Shown in pieces: positions 1 through 7,935 of a stretch of DNA of 64,000 nucleotides (the stretch's first letter is position 1; every line of letters begins with the position of its first letter). A program made the position numbers and the translations under genes. Origin of the DNA: Phycisphaerae bacterium RAS1 (lineage in GTDB: Bacteria; Planctomycetota; Phycisphaerae; UBA1845; Fen-1342). The stretch covers positions 248,001 to 312,000 of the forward strand of contig SMLU01000004.1 of the NCBI GenBank assembly GCA_007859745.1, written 5' to 3'. Under the pieces are notes generated by a model. The model worked only from the letters and a program-made list of their open reading frames with translations, was not told where the DNA came from and ran no database searches.

Positions 1-827
1 TAGAAGCCGGCGTCATTCGCGGCCAGGTCGCTCAGCGGCGTGGGCAACAGGGAGATCAATGCGGCATCCAGCACGTTCAGGTCGCCGTCAAAGCGCACCG
101 CCTTCGTATCATCCGTGCCGTTGACATAGGCATCGTTGAAGGAGAGCAGAAACACGCCGGCCGCATAGGCCAGCTTCAAGTTGGAGCGGCCGTAGTAGGT
201 CGCTTTCACAAGCGCCCGCGTGGGCGGATCGAGCATAGCGCCGGCCGCCGAGATGCGCACGGCCACGATATCGCCGCTGGTCGAGCTGCCCTGATTGACG
301 ACGACCCAGTTTGCTCCATCGGAAGCCATCGCCCAATAGCTGCCGCCGGACGGCGTCAGCCCGAAGAGCTTGATGGGCTTGGAATCCAACACTGCACCGC
401 TGGGCGCGACGCGCACGGCCTCCATCGACTTCTGGTAGTAGTACCCGGTGCCGCTGAGGTCGTAGCTCTCAAAGACGACCAGCCAGTGCGTGCCATTCCA
501 CGCGACTTTCGGATTTTCCTGCGCCGCCTTTCCGGCCGCGATGGCGATCGGCACGGCGTCGATCGCGTTTCCAGCGGCATCCAGCCGAAGGCCGTAGATG
601 TCGCGCGAAGTCTCCCCCTCATAGCCGCCGGTGACGATGGCGCGCGTGTCGGACCACACCGCGAGCATCAGGTCGCCGCCGCGTGCGATGGCCGGCGCGG
701 ATTGGTCGCCTGCCGCGGCGCTAATGGCGGCGTCGCCTGGGACCGTACTCGCAGCCGCCAAGTCTGCAAAAGTCGCGACCACAATGAGCACGAGCGTGCA
801 AGCCAATGCGCTATTCCAATTCAGCAT
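1..827 (-). CDS. Secreted repeat protein, N-terminal part (3' end beyond window)
   Basis: The frame is open from an ATG at 827 down to base 1 (275 codons) with no stop, so the gene is cut by the left edge. The N-terminus is a signal peptide: 'MLNWNSALACTLVLIVVATF' with a likely Ala-rich cleavage region near residues 22-26. The mature part has motifs such as 'VWSDTR', 'DIYGLRLDAAGN', 'NPKVAWNGTHWLVVF' and 'VAVRISAAGAMLD'. These recur at roughly 50-70 residue spacing, as in secreted beta-propeller-like repeat proteins of Planctomycetota and Myxococcota. No catalytic residues are recognised. A role outside the cell or in the envelope is inferred. No clear Shine-Dalgarno precedes the ATG. Confidence 0.75.
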   Translation of the reverse strand, partial: MLNWNSALACTLVLIVVATFADLAAASTVPGDAAISAAAGDQSAPAIARGGDLMLAVWSDTRAIVTGGYEGETSRDIYGLRLDAAGNAIDAVPIAIAAGKAAQENPKVAWNGTHWLVVFESYDLSGTGYYYQKSMEAVRVAPSGAVLDSKPIKLFGLTPSGGSYWAMASDGANWVVVNQGSSTSGDIVAVRISAAGAMLDPPTRALVKATYYGRSNLKLAYAAGVFLLSFNDAYVNGTDDTKAVRFDGDLNVLDAALISLLPTPLSDLAANDAGF

Positions 828-1140
828 GAGAAGGTCTCCCGAGCGAGGTTCTGTCGTGATGGAGACGCGCCGGTGCGCGGTCGAGGAGACTACGCCGAGG
901 CGCGGAGAGTAAGAGTGGCTGCCAAACGGACACAGGCAAGTCACGCGCCAGTGCTCGTGGCGACGCACCAGTTTCTGCGAATTCCCGTAAAGGGCGCGAG
1001 GGGCGCGAGTTAGGATTCGTCGTTCGGCGCCGATGGCGCTCCATCCGCCGGTTGCGGCTGGGGCGTTCATGGGTCAACCGACCCGACGCCTGTGCGAATT
1101 GCCCCAGCCGCTCGCGTCTCATCGCACTCACCGCGGCGCG
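828..1140. other. Intergenic region upstream of the partial secreted gene
   Basis: These 313 bases lie between the start of the left-edge secreted gene and the stop of the dockerin-tailed gene, both on the minus strand. The region must hold the promoter of the left-edge gene. I see no convincing open frame, repeat or clear terminator hairpin with a T-tract in it. Confidence 0.5.
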
Positions 1141-3639
1141 CTAGCCACCGGCCAGGAGCTGCACGAACGGGTTGATGTCCAGGATGTCCGCCGCGCCGTC
1201 GGCGTTGACATCGGCCAGCAGAGCGCTGCAGTTCGGGAACTGGGCCGCGTACGCCGCGGCGTCGATGATCGCCAGGACGAAGGCGTTGATATCCAGCACG
1301 TTCACGGCCCCGTCGCAGTTGCAGTCGCCGACGGCGAAAGGCGGCGGCGGGAGATTCAGGCTCCAGGCCTCAATGAAGTCGATTTCGTTCGTCGCGCCGC
1401 CGGCGTCGATCAACCAGAGCTGCTCGATCGTCTTGATGCCAAGCACATCGTGCAGGTTGTCGAGATCGAGGTAGACGAGATTGGCGACGACCGGGCTGCC
1501 GGGCAGGATTTCCAGGCCATCGATGTCGGCCCCTTGCAGGCCGCCGGTGAAACTGAGAAAGACGAACTCGCCTGCGACGACCGGGCTGCCCGGCTCGGTG
1601 TCGAGCACTTCGATGACGATGCCGACATCGTCCGTGGCGCCGCTTTCGAGCAGAGCGTCGAAACCGACGTTGGTGTCGAGCAGCGCGATCTCGAACGTGC
1701 GCGTCGTCGTGGCGTTGCTCAGGCCGCTGCGCGGGTCGCTGACTCTGCCGCTGGTGGCGGCAAAGTTGATCCGTTCGGCAGGGGTGAAGCTGCCGCCGTA
1801 AACCTGCGTGTCGGAGACGTTGACGCGCGTGCCGCGCAGGGCCGTGAAGGTGACGTTGAAGCTTTCTTCATAGGTCGTCGCGCCGGACAAGACCTCGGCG
1901 GAGCTGAGCACGGTCTGCACGAGGTCGGGTCGGCCGGCCGGTCCGGGCGGGTTGACGTAGGTGAGCGGGTCGGGAAAGTCGCGGACCATCGGCCGGACCA
2001 CGAGCGGGTTCGAGATATCCGTCGCCGCATTCAGCAGCGAGGCGCCATGGCCCCAGGTGTCAATCGCCTGGGCCGCGTGCGCGGGCAGCCAGGAGGCCAG
2101 GGACGTCGCGACAAACTCGTTGGCCGCCGCGTCCGCGACGATCGGCTGGACGGCGGCGAAGACCGTCGTCTGGAAGGGCTGCCCCGCCGCGTTCAGACCG
2201 GTCGTGGGGTTCAGCACGGTGGCGGTGATCTGGACGTTTTGAACCGGGTTGAGCACGGCCGGGTCGCCGCCGCCGGCGTTCGTCGCGGTGACCGTGACGG
2301 TCGCGGAGGCGCTCGAATTGTGCGCCGCGCTGGCGGTCGGCGAGATCGCGACGGTGGGCAGCGCGAACGACTGTCCCGCGACGGCGGATGCGGCGTCGCC
2401 GCCGGAGAACGTCGCCACGGCGGGATTGGTCGATGCGCCTGCGACGGTGGAGAAGTTGACGTCAAAATCGCCGCCGACGTTGGCGCAAAGCAGCGCGGGG
2501 CGGCCGATCGTGTCTTTGAGCACGCTGAAGTTCTGTTCGCTCGATGCGGCGACTCCCAACTCCGGCGCGCTCGTGGTCATCACGGACCGTCCGGGCGTCG
2601 GGTAGAACGGGCCGGCGCTGCGGACGTGGCGATAGGCGTTGAGCGCGTCGGAAACCGGATCGTCGTTTCCGGTATTTGCATCCTCGGTCGTCTTGCCCAT
2701 GTCGACGTACCTTCGTGCGTAGCCGGCGGCGATGCCGGGATTGAGGCCGGCGCTCTCGCGCTCGGGAAGCTGGCAGATCAGCCGACTGAAGGCGCCGCCA
2801 TCCGGCAACACCATTGCCAGGTCGAAGCTGTTGTTCTGTCCGTACGGCTGCTCGAGCACATCGAAATTGCCGAAGTCATTTGGCGCGAAGCCATCCATGA
2901 GGCAACCTGCCTGCAGCACGGTGCCCGCCGGGAGGTTCGGGTTGGCGCTGCCGCCGACCGGGATGTGCTGGTCGTCGTAAAGCTGTACATAGCCGGCGGC
3001 ATCACGATTCACGAGCAGGTAGGCGCTTGAGCCATTCTGAATGATGCCGCTCTGCGTCTCACTCGGCATGTCGATCAGCGACTCCGCGACGACCGGCGCG
3101 AAGTTGGTTGTGCCGCCGAACTGGTTGCCGTTGATCGGCACGAACGTGTAGCCGGGGGTGCTGGTCACGCCGCCGTTGATGAGGGCGACGCGCGTCGCAG
3201 CCGTTCCGGCCAGAGCGGTCGGCGGATTGCCGAGGTAATCGACCCAGCCGAGGACGACGACGCCGCCGGCGGGCCGGGCGACGGCGCCCGGCGTCAGCCC
3301 GTTGGAGGGGTCGAGGTCAAACGTCGGCAGGTCAAAGCGGTAATTCACCAGGCCGGGGCCGGTGCTGTCCTCGTCGCCTTCGACTTCATAAAACGCCAGC
3401 CGCAGAGCGTCCTTGTTCAACCCCGGGCGCAGATTGGCCGCGGGTGGAAGGTAGATTTCGATGTACTCCTGATGCAGATTGGCCGGGTCGCGGCCGACCG
3501 GGCCGTCGTTTACGCCGGGCGGGTCGGTGTACACCTCCGTGATGATCGGATGATCGGGGATCGCCGCCAGGACGGCAGGTACGAGAGCGGCCGAAGCACA
3601 AAACGCCGCGGCGCGCGCGGTCAGGCGCGAAAGGCTCAT
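1141..3639 (-). CDS. Secreted lamin-tail-like protein with C-terminal dockerin-like tail
   Basis: 832 aa. The ATG at 3639 was chosen because 'AGAGGAGAA' sits just upstream and a signal peptide follows at once ('MSLSRLTARAAAFCASAAL', cleavage near 'VLA-AIPDHP'); an in-frame start at 3930 would add 97 residues of low-complexity leader. The mature N-terminus ('IITEVYTDPPG' then 'QEYIEIYLPP') resembles a lamin-tail (LTD) beta-sandwich. The long middle is Ala/Thr/Val-rich and beta-type. The last ~60 residues hold two calcium-loop repeats ('GDCNCDGAVNVLDINAFV' and 'ADVNADGAADILDINPFV'), the planctomycete dockerin-like tail seen again on the subtilase at 18466. An extracellular or surface role is inferred; there is no enzymatic motif. 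Confidence 0.8.
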   Translation of the reverse strand: MSLSRLTARAAAFCASAALVPAVLAAIPDHPIITEVYTDPPGVNDGPVGRDPANLHQEYIEIYLPPAANLRPGLNKDALRLAFYEVEGDEDSTGPGLVNYRFDLPTFDLDPSNGLTPGAVARPAGGVVVLGWVDYLGNPPTALAGTAATRVALINGGVTSTPGYTFVPINGNQFGGTTNFAPVVAESLIDMPSETQSGIIQNGSSAYLLVNRDAAGYVQLYDDQHIPVGGSANPNLPAGTVLQAGCLMDGFAPNDFGNFDVLEQPYGQNNSFDLAMVLPDGGAFSRLICQLPERESAGLNPGIAAGYARRYVDMGKTTEDANTGNDDPVSDALNAYRHVRSAGPFYPTPGRSVMTTSAPELGVAASSEQNFSVLKDTIGRPALLCANVGGDFDVNFSTVAGASTNPAVATFSGGDAASAVAGQSFALPTVAISPTASAAHNSSASATVTVTATNAGGGDPAVLNPVQNVQITATVLNPTTGLNAAGQPFQTTVFAAVQPIVADAAANEFVATSLASWLPAHAAQAIDTWGHGASLLNAATDISNPLVVRPMVRDFPDPLTYVNPPGPAGRPDLVQTVLSSAEVLSGATTYEESFNVTFTALRGTRVNVSDTQVYGGSFTPAERINFAATSGRVSDPRSGLSNATTTRTFEIALLDTNVGFDALLESGATDDVGIVIEVLDTEPGSPVVAGEFVFLSFTGGLQGADIDGLEILPGSPVVANLVYLDLDNLHDVLGIKTIEQLWLIDAGGATNEIDFIEAWSLNLPPPPFAVGDCNCDGAVNVLDINAFVLAIIDAAAYAAQFPNCSALLADVNADGAADILDINPFVQLLAGG

Positions 3640-3970
3640 GAACGGTTCTCCTCTGAACAACGGGAAACAGGGGCCGCCAGAGCGCTGCGCGGGCGTCGTG
3701 GCAGCAAAAGACCAATGCACGTCGTGCGCCCTGCACAGGCCGGTCGCAAAGCGGCGCTCCCCTGAAGAGGCGGCGGCGACGGAGTTGATACAACCTTGGC
3801 GGCGTTGCGCTCCCGCTGAATTCGGCCGGCGGACCCGGGGATTAACGAAATCTGAACGGGGTTGTATCAGACGCGCCGCCGCCGGCTCTGTAGGCGGCAG
3901 CGGAGCCGCACCTTTGTGCGTTGGTTTCACGCGGCTCGCAGCCCGTCGTCCTTCCGCCCGAGGTCCACAC
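3640..3970. promoter_or_regulatory. Divergent promoter region with paired GGTTGTATCA motifs
   Basis: This 331-base gap separates the minus-strand dockerin-tailed gene from the plus-strand glycan operon. 'GGTTGTATCA' occurs on the plus strand at 3860-3869 and on the minus strand at 3786-3795, so one copy points towards each gene. Similar GGCGGCGGCG-rich DNA flanks both copies on their far sides, making a long imperfect inverted repeat. This suggests a shared operator or paired promoter elements; the factor is unknown. No gene is supported here. Confidence 0.45.
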
Positions 3971-5194
3971 GTGTTTGTAAGCTCGAACGACCTGCGACCC
4001 TCGCGAACCCCGAAGCGTGTGCTGGCCTACTGCCACGACAGCGTCGGCATCGGGCATCTGCGCCGCACGCTGGCGATCTGCGAGCGTGTCGGGCGCGTTT
4101 TTCCGGAGTGTTCCTTCCTGATCGCCACCGGCACGCCTTACGTGCCGATGTTCAATCTCAAGGCGAAAATCGACACGCTGAAGCTGCCGGCGCTTTCCAA
4201 AGAGGGCGACGGCTACTGCTCTAAATTCCTGGGCATGTCGCTGCAGCGCATGATTCAGTTTCGCCAGTCGCTGCTGCTCCAGGCCACCAAGGACCTGGCG
4301 CCGGACGTGCTGCTGGTGGATAAGGCGCCGCTGGGCGTCTGTCGCGAGCTGCTGCCGACGCTCAACTGGCTGCACGAGAACCGCCCCGACGTGCCGATCG
4401 TCTTCGGCATGCGCGACGTGGAGGACGATCCCGAGTCGACCATCGCGCAGTGGACGCACGACGGCGTGCAGAGCGCGCTCGACGCGTGCTTCCACGAAAT
4501 CTGGGTCTACGGCATGCAGGGCGTGTTCGACGTCGTTCGCGAATACCGGCTGCCCGGCGGAATCGCCGAAAAGACGCACTACGCCGGCTACGTCCGCCGC
4601 GATCCCTGCGACCACGCACCGCGGCCGCGCATCGCCGGCAAGCAGGTGCTGGTCACCGTCGGCGGCGGAACGGATGGCGAGCGGCTGCTTTCGACGTACC
4701 TGGAGCAGACTGCCGCCGCCGTGGCGCGGCTGGGCGCGACCTCGACCGTCGTCGGCGGGCCGGACCTGCCGCCGCCGGTTGCCGCGAAGCTGCGGGAAAA
4801 GGCCGCGCACATTCCCGCAACGCACTGGCTCGACTTTGAACCGTGCATGGGCTGCCGCATCAAGCAGAGCGATCTGATCGTCTCGATGGGCGGCTACAAC
4901 ACGATGTGCGAGGTCGCATCGGTTCGCAAGCCAATGCTGGTCATCCCGCGCGTCAAGCCGCGGCTGGAGCAGCTCATGCGCGCCCGGCTGTGGGAACGGC
5001 TCGGCGCAGCCCGCTGCCTGCCGCCGGACGAACTGACCCCGCAGGTGCTGACGCAGCGCGTTATGCAGATGCTGGCCGCAGAGGACGGACCGATGCGTCA
5101 CGAACTGGATATGGCCGCGCTCGAGTTCGTCGAGCAGCGGTTCTCGCAATTCTTCGCCGAGGAGCCGAGCCGTGCGACTGCTGTACGTGTGTAA
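3971..5194 (+). CDS. Predicted GT28-like glycosyltransferase (COG4671-like)
   Basis: 407 aa from the GTG at 3971; the frame is open back to 3638 but the upstream residues look non-coding, and a GTG at 4018 is another possible start. The N-terminal fold carries 'AYCHDSVGIGHLRRTLAI', the GHxRR signature of MurG/GT28-like enzymes. The C-terminal half has the nucleotide-sugar binding pattern 'SDLIVSMGGYNTMCE' followed by 'KPMLVIPRV'. This is the layout of the COG4671 family of predicted glycosyltransferases. A cytoplasmic or membrane-peripheral enzyme using a UDP/NDP-sugar is expected; the acceptor cannot be read from the sequence. It is the first gene of a tandem operon and overlaps the next by 23 nt. 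Confidence 0.8.
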   Translation: MFVSSNDLRPSRTPKRVLAYCHDSVGIGHLRRTLAICERVGRVFPECSFLIATGTPYVPMFNLKAKIDTLKLPALSKEGDGYCSKFLGMSLQRMIQFRQSLLLQATKDLAPDVLLVDKAPLGVCRELLPTLNWLHENRPDVPIVFGMRDVEDDPESTIAQWTHDGVQSALDACFHEIWVYGMQGVFDVVREYRLPGGIAEKTHYAGYVRRDPCDHAPRPRIAGKQVLVTVGGGTDGERLLSTYLEQTAAAVARLGATSTVVGGPDLPPPVAAKLREKAAHIPATHWLDFEPCMGCRIKQSDLIVSMGGYNTMCEVASVRKPMLVIPRVKPRLEQLMRARLWERLGAARCLPPDELTPQVLTQRVMQMLAAEDGPMRHELDMAALEFVEQRFSQFFAEEPSRATAVRV

Positions 5195-6434
5195 CGACTT
5201 CGGCATTCCGCCGGACGGGACCAAGGGGCCGTCGATCCACCTTCGGTCGATCACGGCGGCGCTGGCCGCCGCCGGTTGCGAGGTTCGGCTGCTGAGTCCC
5301 AAAGCCGGCCCCGGTCCGGGTCATCCGGTCGTTCGGCTGCTGCCGCCGGGCTGTCCGCCCGCGGATGAATCGGCGCGCCTGCTGCGCGACTACATGACGC
5401 CGCGCGGGCTCGGCGATGCGCTGGCGCGCGAAATTCGCCCGCTGCTGTACAACGCCTGGGCCCTGGACGAGGCGCGGCGGGCGCTGGCGGATCGCCCGGT
5501 GGATGTCGTGCTTGAGCGGCTCTCGCTCTTTTCGCACCTGGGGCTGGACCTGGCCGAGGCGCTGGACGTGCCGCTGGTCGTGGAAGTGAACGCGATCCTG
5601 ACGGACGAAGCGCGCCGCTACCGCGCGCTGCAACGAATCGAACTGGCCGAGACGATTGAGAGGCGCGTGCTTGAGCGGGCGGCGGCGCTGCTGGTCGTCA
5701 GCCGGCAATTGGCCGATCAGCTCGCGCAGCGCGGCGTGGAGCGCGACAAGATCGTAGTGATTCCGAACGGCGCGGACGTTGAGCACTTCGACGCCGCGCC
5801 GCCTCCGGATGCGTGTCGGGCGGCGCTCGGGCTGGCCGGGCGGTTCGTGGTCGGTTTCGTCGGCAGCCTGAAGGTGTGGCACGGCGCGGACGTGCTGGTC
5901 GAGGCGTTCGCGAAGCTGCATGCCGTCGATTCAGCGGCGCGGCTGCTGATCGTCGGCGCCGGCCCGCAGGAGCCGTCGCTGCGGACGCAGGCGGCCGAGC
6001 TGAGCCTGGGCGAATCCGCCGTCTTCACCGGAGCGGTTTCGCACGAGCAGGTGCCGGCGATGGTGCGGGCGATGGACGTGGCCGTCGCGCCGTACGTTTC
6101 GATCGAGGGATTCTGCTTCTCGCCGATCAAGCTGTTCGAGTACATGGCCGCCGGGGCGTGCGTCGTTGCGTCGCGGATCGGACAGATTGACGAGGTCGTT
6201 GAGCACGCGCGAAACGGGCTGCTGTGCAGTCCCGGGAATGCGACCCATCTCTTCGGTGCGCTGGACCTGTTGCGGACCTCCCCGAACCTGCGGCGACGGC
6301 TGGCGGAGTGCGGCCGCGAGACGGTGCGGACGAAATTCACCTGGGCGCACACCGCGCGGCGCGTGCTGGACGTGATCGGGCCGCTCGTCGCCGCGCGGGC
6401 GGCGGCGTCGTCCTTTCAGGCGGCGACGTCATGA
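5172..6434 (+). CDS. Glycosyltransferase family 4
   Basis: 420 aa, GT-B fold. The N-terminal domain starts with 'MRLLYVCNDFGIPPDGTKG' and a following 'GPSIHLRSITAALAAAG', the Gly-rich acceptor-side motif. The C-terminal domain begins near 'FVVGFVGSLKVWHGADVLV' and carries the GT4 donor-site E-x7-E-like segment 'EGFCFSPIKLFEYMAAG' at about residues 310-326. It should transfer a sugar from an NDP-sugar to a glycan or lipid at the cytoplasmic face of the membrane. It overlaps both neighbours (23 nt upstream, ATGA downstream), so translational coupling within the glycan operon is likely. Donor and acceptor are unknown. Confidence 0.88.
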   Translation: MRLLYVCNDFGIPPDGTKGPSIHLRSITAALAAAGCEVRLLSPKAGPGPGHPVVRLLPPGCPPADESARLLRDYMTPRGLGDALAREIRPLLYNAWALDEARRALADRPVDVVLERLSLFSHLGLDLAEALDVPLVVEVNAILTDEARRYRALQRIELAETIERRVLERAAALLVVSRQLADQLAQRGVERDKIVVIPNGADVEHFDAAPPPDACRAALGLAGRFVVGFVGSLKVWHGADVLVEAFAKLHAVDSAARLLIVGAGPQEPSLRTQAAELSLGESAVFTGAVSHEQVPAMVRAMDVAVAPYVSIEGFCFSPIKLFEYMAAGACVVASRIGQIDEVVEHARNGLLCSPGNATHLFGALDLLRTSPNLRRRLAECGRETVRTKFTWAHTARRVLDVIGPLVAARAAASSFQAATS

Positions 6435-7933
6435 GCGGCGAAACGCGCGGCCAACCAGCGGCCAGGGGCGGCCGCGTGGGCTACTTCCTGCGGATGTACC
6501 CGCGCTTCAGCCAGACGTTTATTGTGAACGAGATGCTCGAGCTGGAGCGGCAAGGGGTTGATCTTCGCATCCTGGCGCAGAAGAAGCCCGACGACGGCAT
6601 GTTTCACGAGTCGGTGACGCGCGTCCGCGCCAAGGCGGGATACCTGCCCGAAACGCTGACCGGCTGCCTGGCGAAGACGTGGACCTTCTTTCGCGAGCGC
6701 TTCGGCAAGGGCGCGCCGGCGTACGGCGCGGCATGGCGAGCGTGCGTGCTGCGGCGGCAAGCCGGGCTGGTGGACTTTCTTCAGGCGGCGCTGCTGGTCC
6801 GCTGGGCCCGCAAGCACAAGGTCGGCCACGTGCACGTGCATTTCGGCACCGGCGAAGCGACCGTCGCCATGCTGGCACGGCTGATGGGCGGGCCGAGCTA
6901 CAGCCTGACGCTGCATGCGTTCGACATCTTTCGCGACAACGTCGATCGGCGGCTGCTGGCGGCGAAGATCAACCACTCGCGGTTCACGGTCACCGTGTGT
7001 CATGAGAATCGGCGCTGGATGATTGAGAACCTCCCGGGCGTCGTCGCGGAGCGCATTCGCGTCAACTACAACGGGATTGACCTGGAACGGTTCGCGCCCG
7101 CCGGCGACGGGATCCGCCGCGCAAACTCGGCCGACTCGGAGGTCGGCCGCTACGTGGAGAACTCGGCCGACTCGGAGGTCGGCCGCTACGTGGAGAACTC
7201 GGCCGACTCGGAGGTCGGCCGCTACGTGGAGAACTCGGCCGACTCGGAGGTCGGCCGCTACGTGGAGAACTCGGCCGTGTTGGGGGCCGGCCCTGACGCC
7301 GCGAGCCCTTCGCTGCTGGGCGTCGGGCGATTGATTGAGAAGAAGGGGTTCATCGATCTGGTTCGCGCGGCGGGACTGCTGCGCGATCGCGGAACGCCCG
7401 TACAAGTTCGGATCATCGGCGACGGCCCGGAAGAGGCGGCGCTGAAATGCGAGATCGAGCGCCTCGGCCTCGAGCAGCACGTGAAGCTGCTCGGCCCGCT
7501 TCAGCAGGACGCCGTCCGGAGCCAGATGCAGCAGGCGACCTGCTTCGTGCTGCCCTGCATCCGGGCCGCCGACGGCAATGTGGACGCGCTGCCGACGGTT
7601 CTACTGGAAGCGATGGCCTGCGGCTGCCCGTCGATCAGCACCGCGATCGGGGGCGTGCCGGAGATCATCGAGGACGGCGTGAGCGGGCGCGTGGTCGAGC
7701 CGGGACGGCCGGTGCTGCTGGCCGACGCGATTCAGTCGGTCGTGCGCGATGCGGAAATCGCCGAGCGATACTCGCTCGCCGGGCGCCGCCGCGTCGAGCG
7801 GATGTTCGACGTGCGCAGGAACGTCGCGACGATGCGCGCGTGGCTGACGGGGTCGGCCGAGCCGGCCGAAGCGTCCGCCGTCGAAACCCAGGCGCCGTCC
7901 ACGGTGGCCGCCGACGCCGTGCGGGGGGCGTGA
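6431..7933 (+). CDS. Glycosyltransferase family 4 with an in-frame 12-residue repeat insertion
   Basis: 500 aa. The ATG overlaps the previous stop as ATGA. 'YFLRMYPRFSQTFIVNEM' is the N-terminal signature of WcaL/colanic-acid-type GT4 enzymes. The C-terminal donor domain has 'GVGRLIEKKGFIDLVRAA' and a 'PTVLLEAMACGCPSIST' segment. Between the two Rossmann domains, residues 232-279 are four exact copies of 'NSADSEVGRYVE', encoded by a 36-nt tandem repeat. The position just after 'INYNGIDLERF'-like sequence is an interdomain loop in GT-B enzymes, so the insert may be tolerated. It probably adds a sugar to the same glycan as its neighbours. Confidence 0.85.
   Translation: MSGETRGQPAARGGRVGYFLRMYPRFSQTFIVNEMLELERQGVDLRILAQKKPDDGMFHESVTRVRAKAGYLPETLTGCLAKTWTFFRERFGKGAPAYGAAWRACVLRRQAGLVDFLQAALLVRWARKHKVGHVHVHFGTGEATVAMLARLMGGPSYSLTLHAFDIFRDNVDRRLLAAKINHSRFTVTVCHENRRWMIENLPGVVAERIRVNYNGIDLERFAPAGDGIRRANSADSEVGRYVENSADSEVGRYVENSADSEVGRYVENSADSEVGRYVENSAVLGAGPDAASPSLLGVGRLIEKKGFIDLVRAAGLLRDRGTPVQVRIIGDGPEEAALKCEIERLGLEQHVKLLGPLQQDAVRSQMQQATCFVLPCIRAADGNVDALPTVLLEAMACGCPSISTAIGGVPEIIEDGVSGRVVEPGRPVLLADAIQSVVRDAEIAERYSLAGRRRVERMFDVRRNVATMRAWLTGSAEPAEASAVETQAPSTVAADAVRGA
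7124..7277 (+). repeat. 36-bp tandem repeat (4 copies plus 10 nt) inside a coding region
   Basis: Four exact 36-nt units run 7124-7159, 7160-7195, 7196-7231 and 7232-7267, followed by the first 10 nt of a fifth. Each unit contains 'CGGCCGAC' and its complement 'GTCGGCCG' around a 6-nt loop, so each can form an 8-bp hairpin. The period is a multiple of three and keeps the glycosyltransferase frame open. No spacers separate the units. Confidence 0.97.
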
Positions 7934-7935
7934 GC

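Noticed and set aside
1033-3030. Long plus-strand open frame antisense to the dockerin-tailed gene
   Set aside because: It is Arg/Gly/Val-rich with no motif and mirrors a well-supported minus-strand gene; an effect of high GC.
7124-7267. Four regular repeats resembling a short CRISPR array
   Set aside because: The units are directly joined with no spacers, keep a protein frame, and no cas genes are near.
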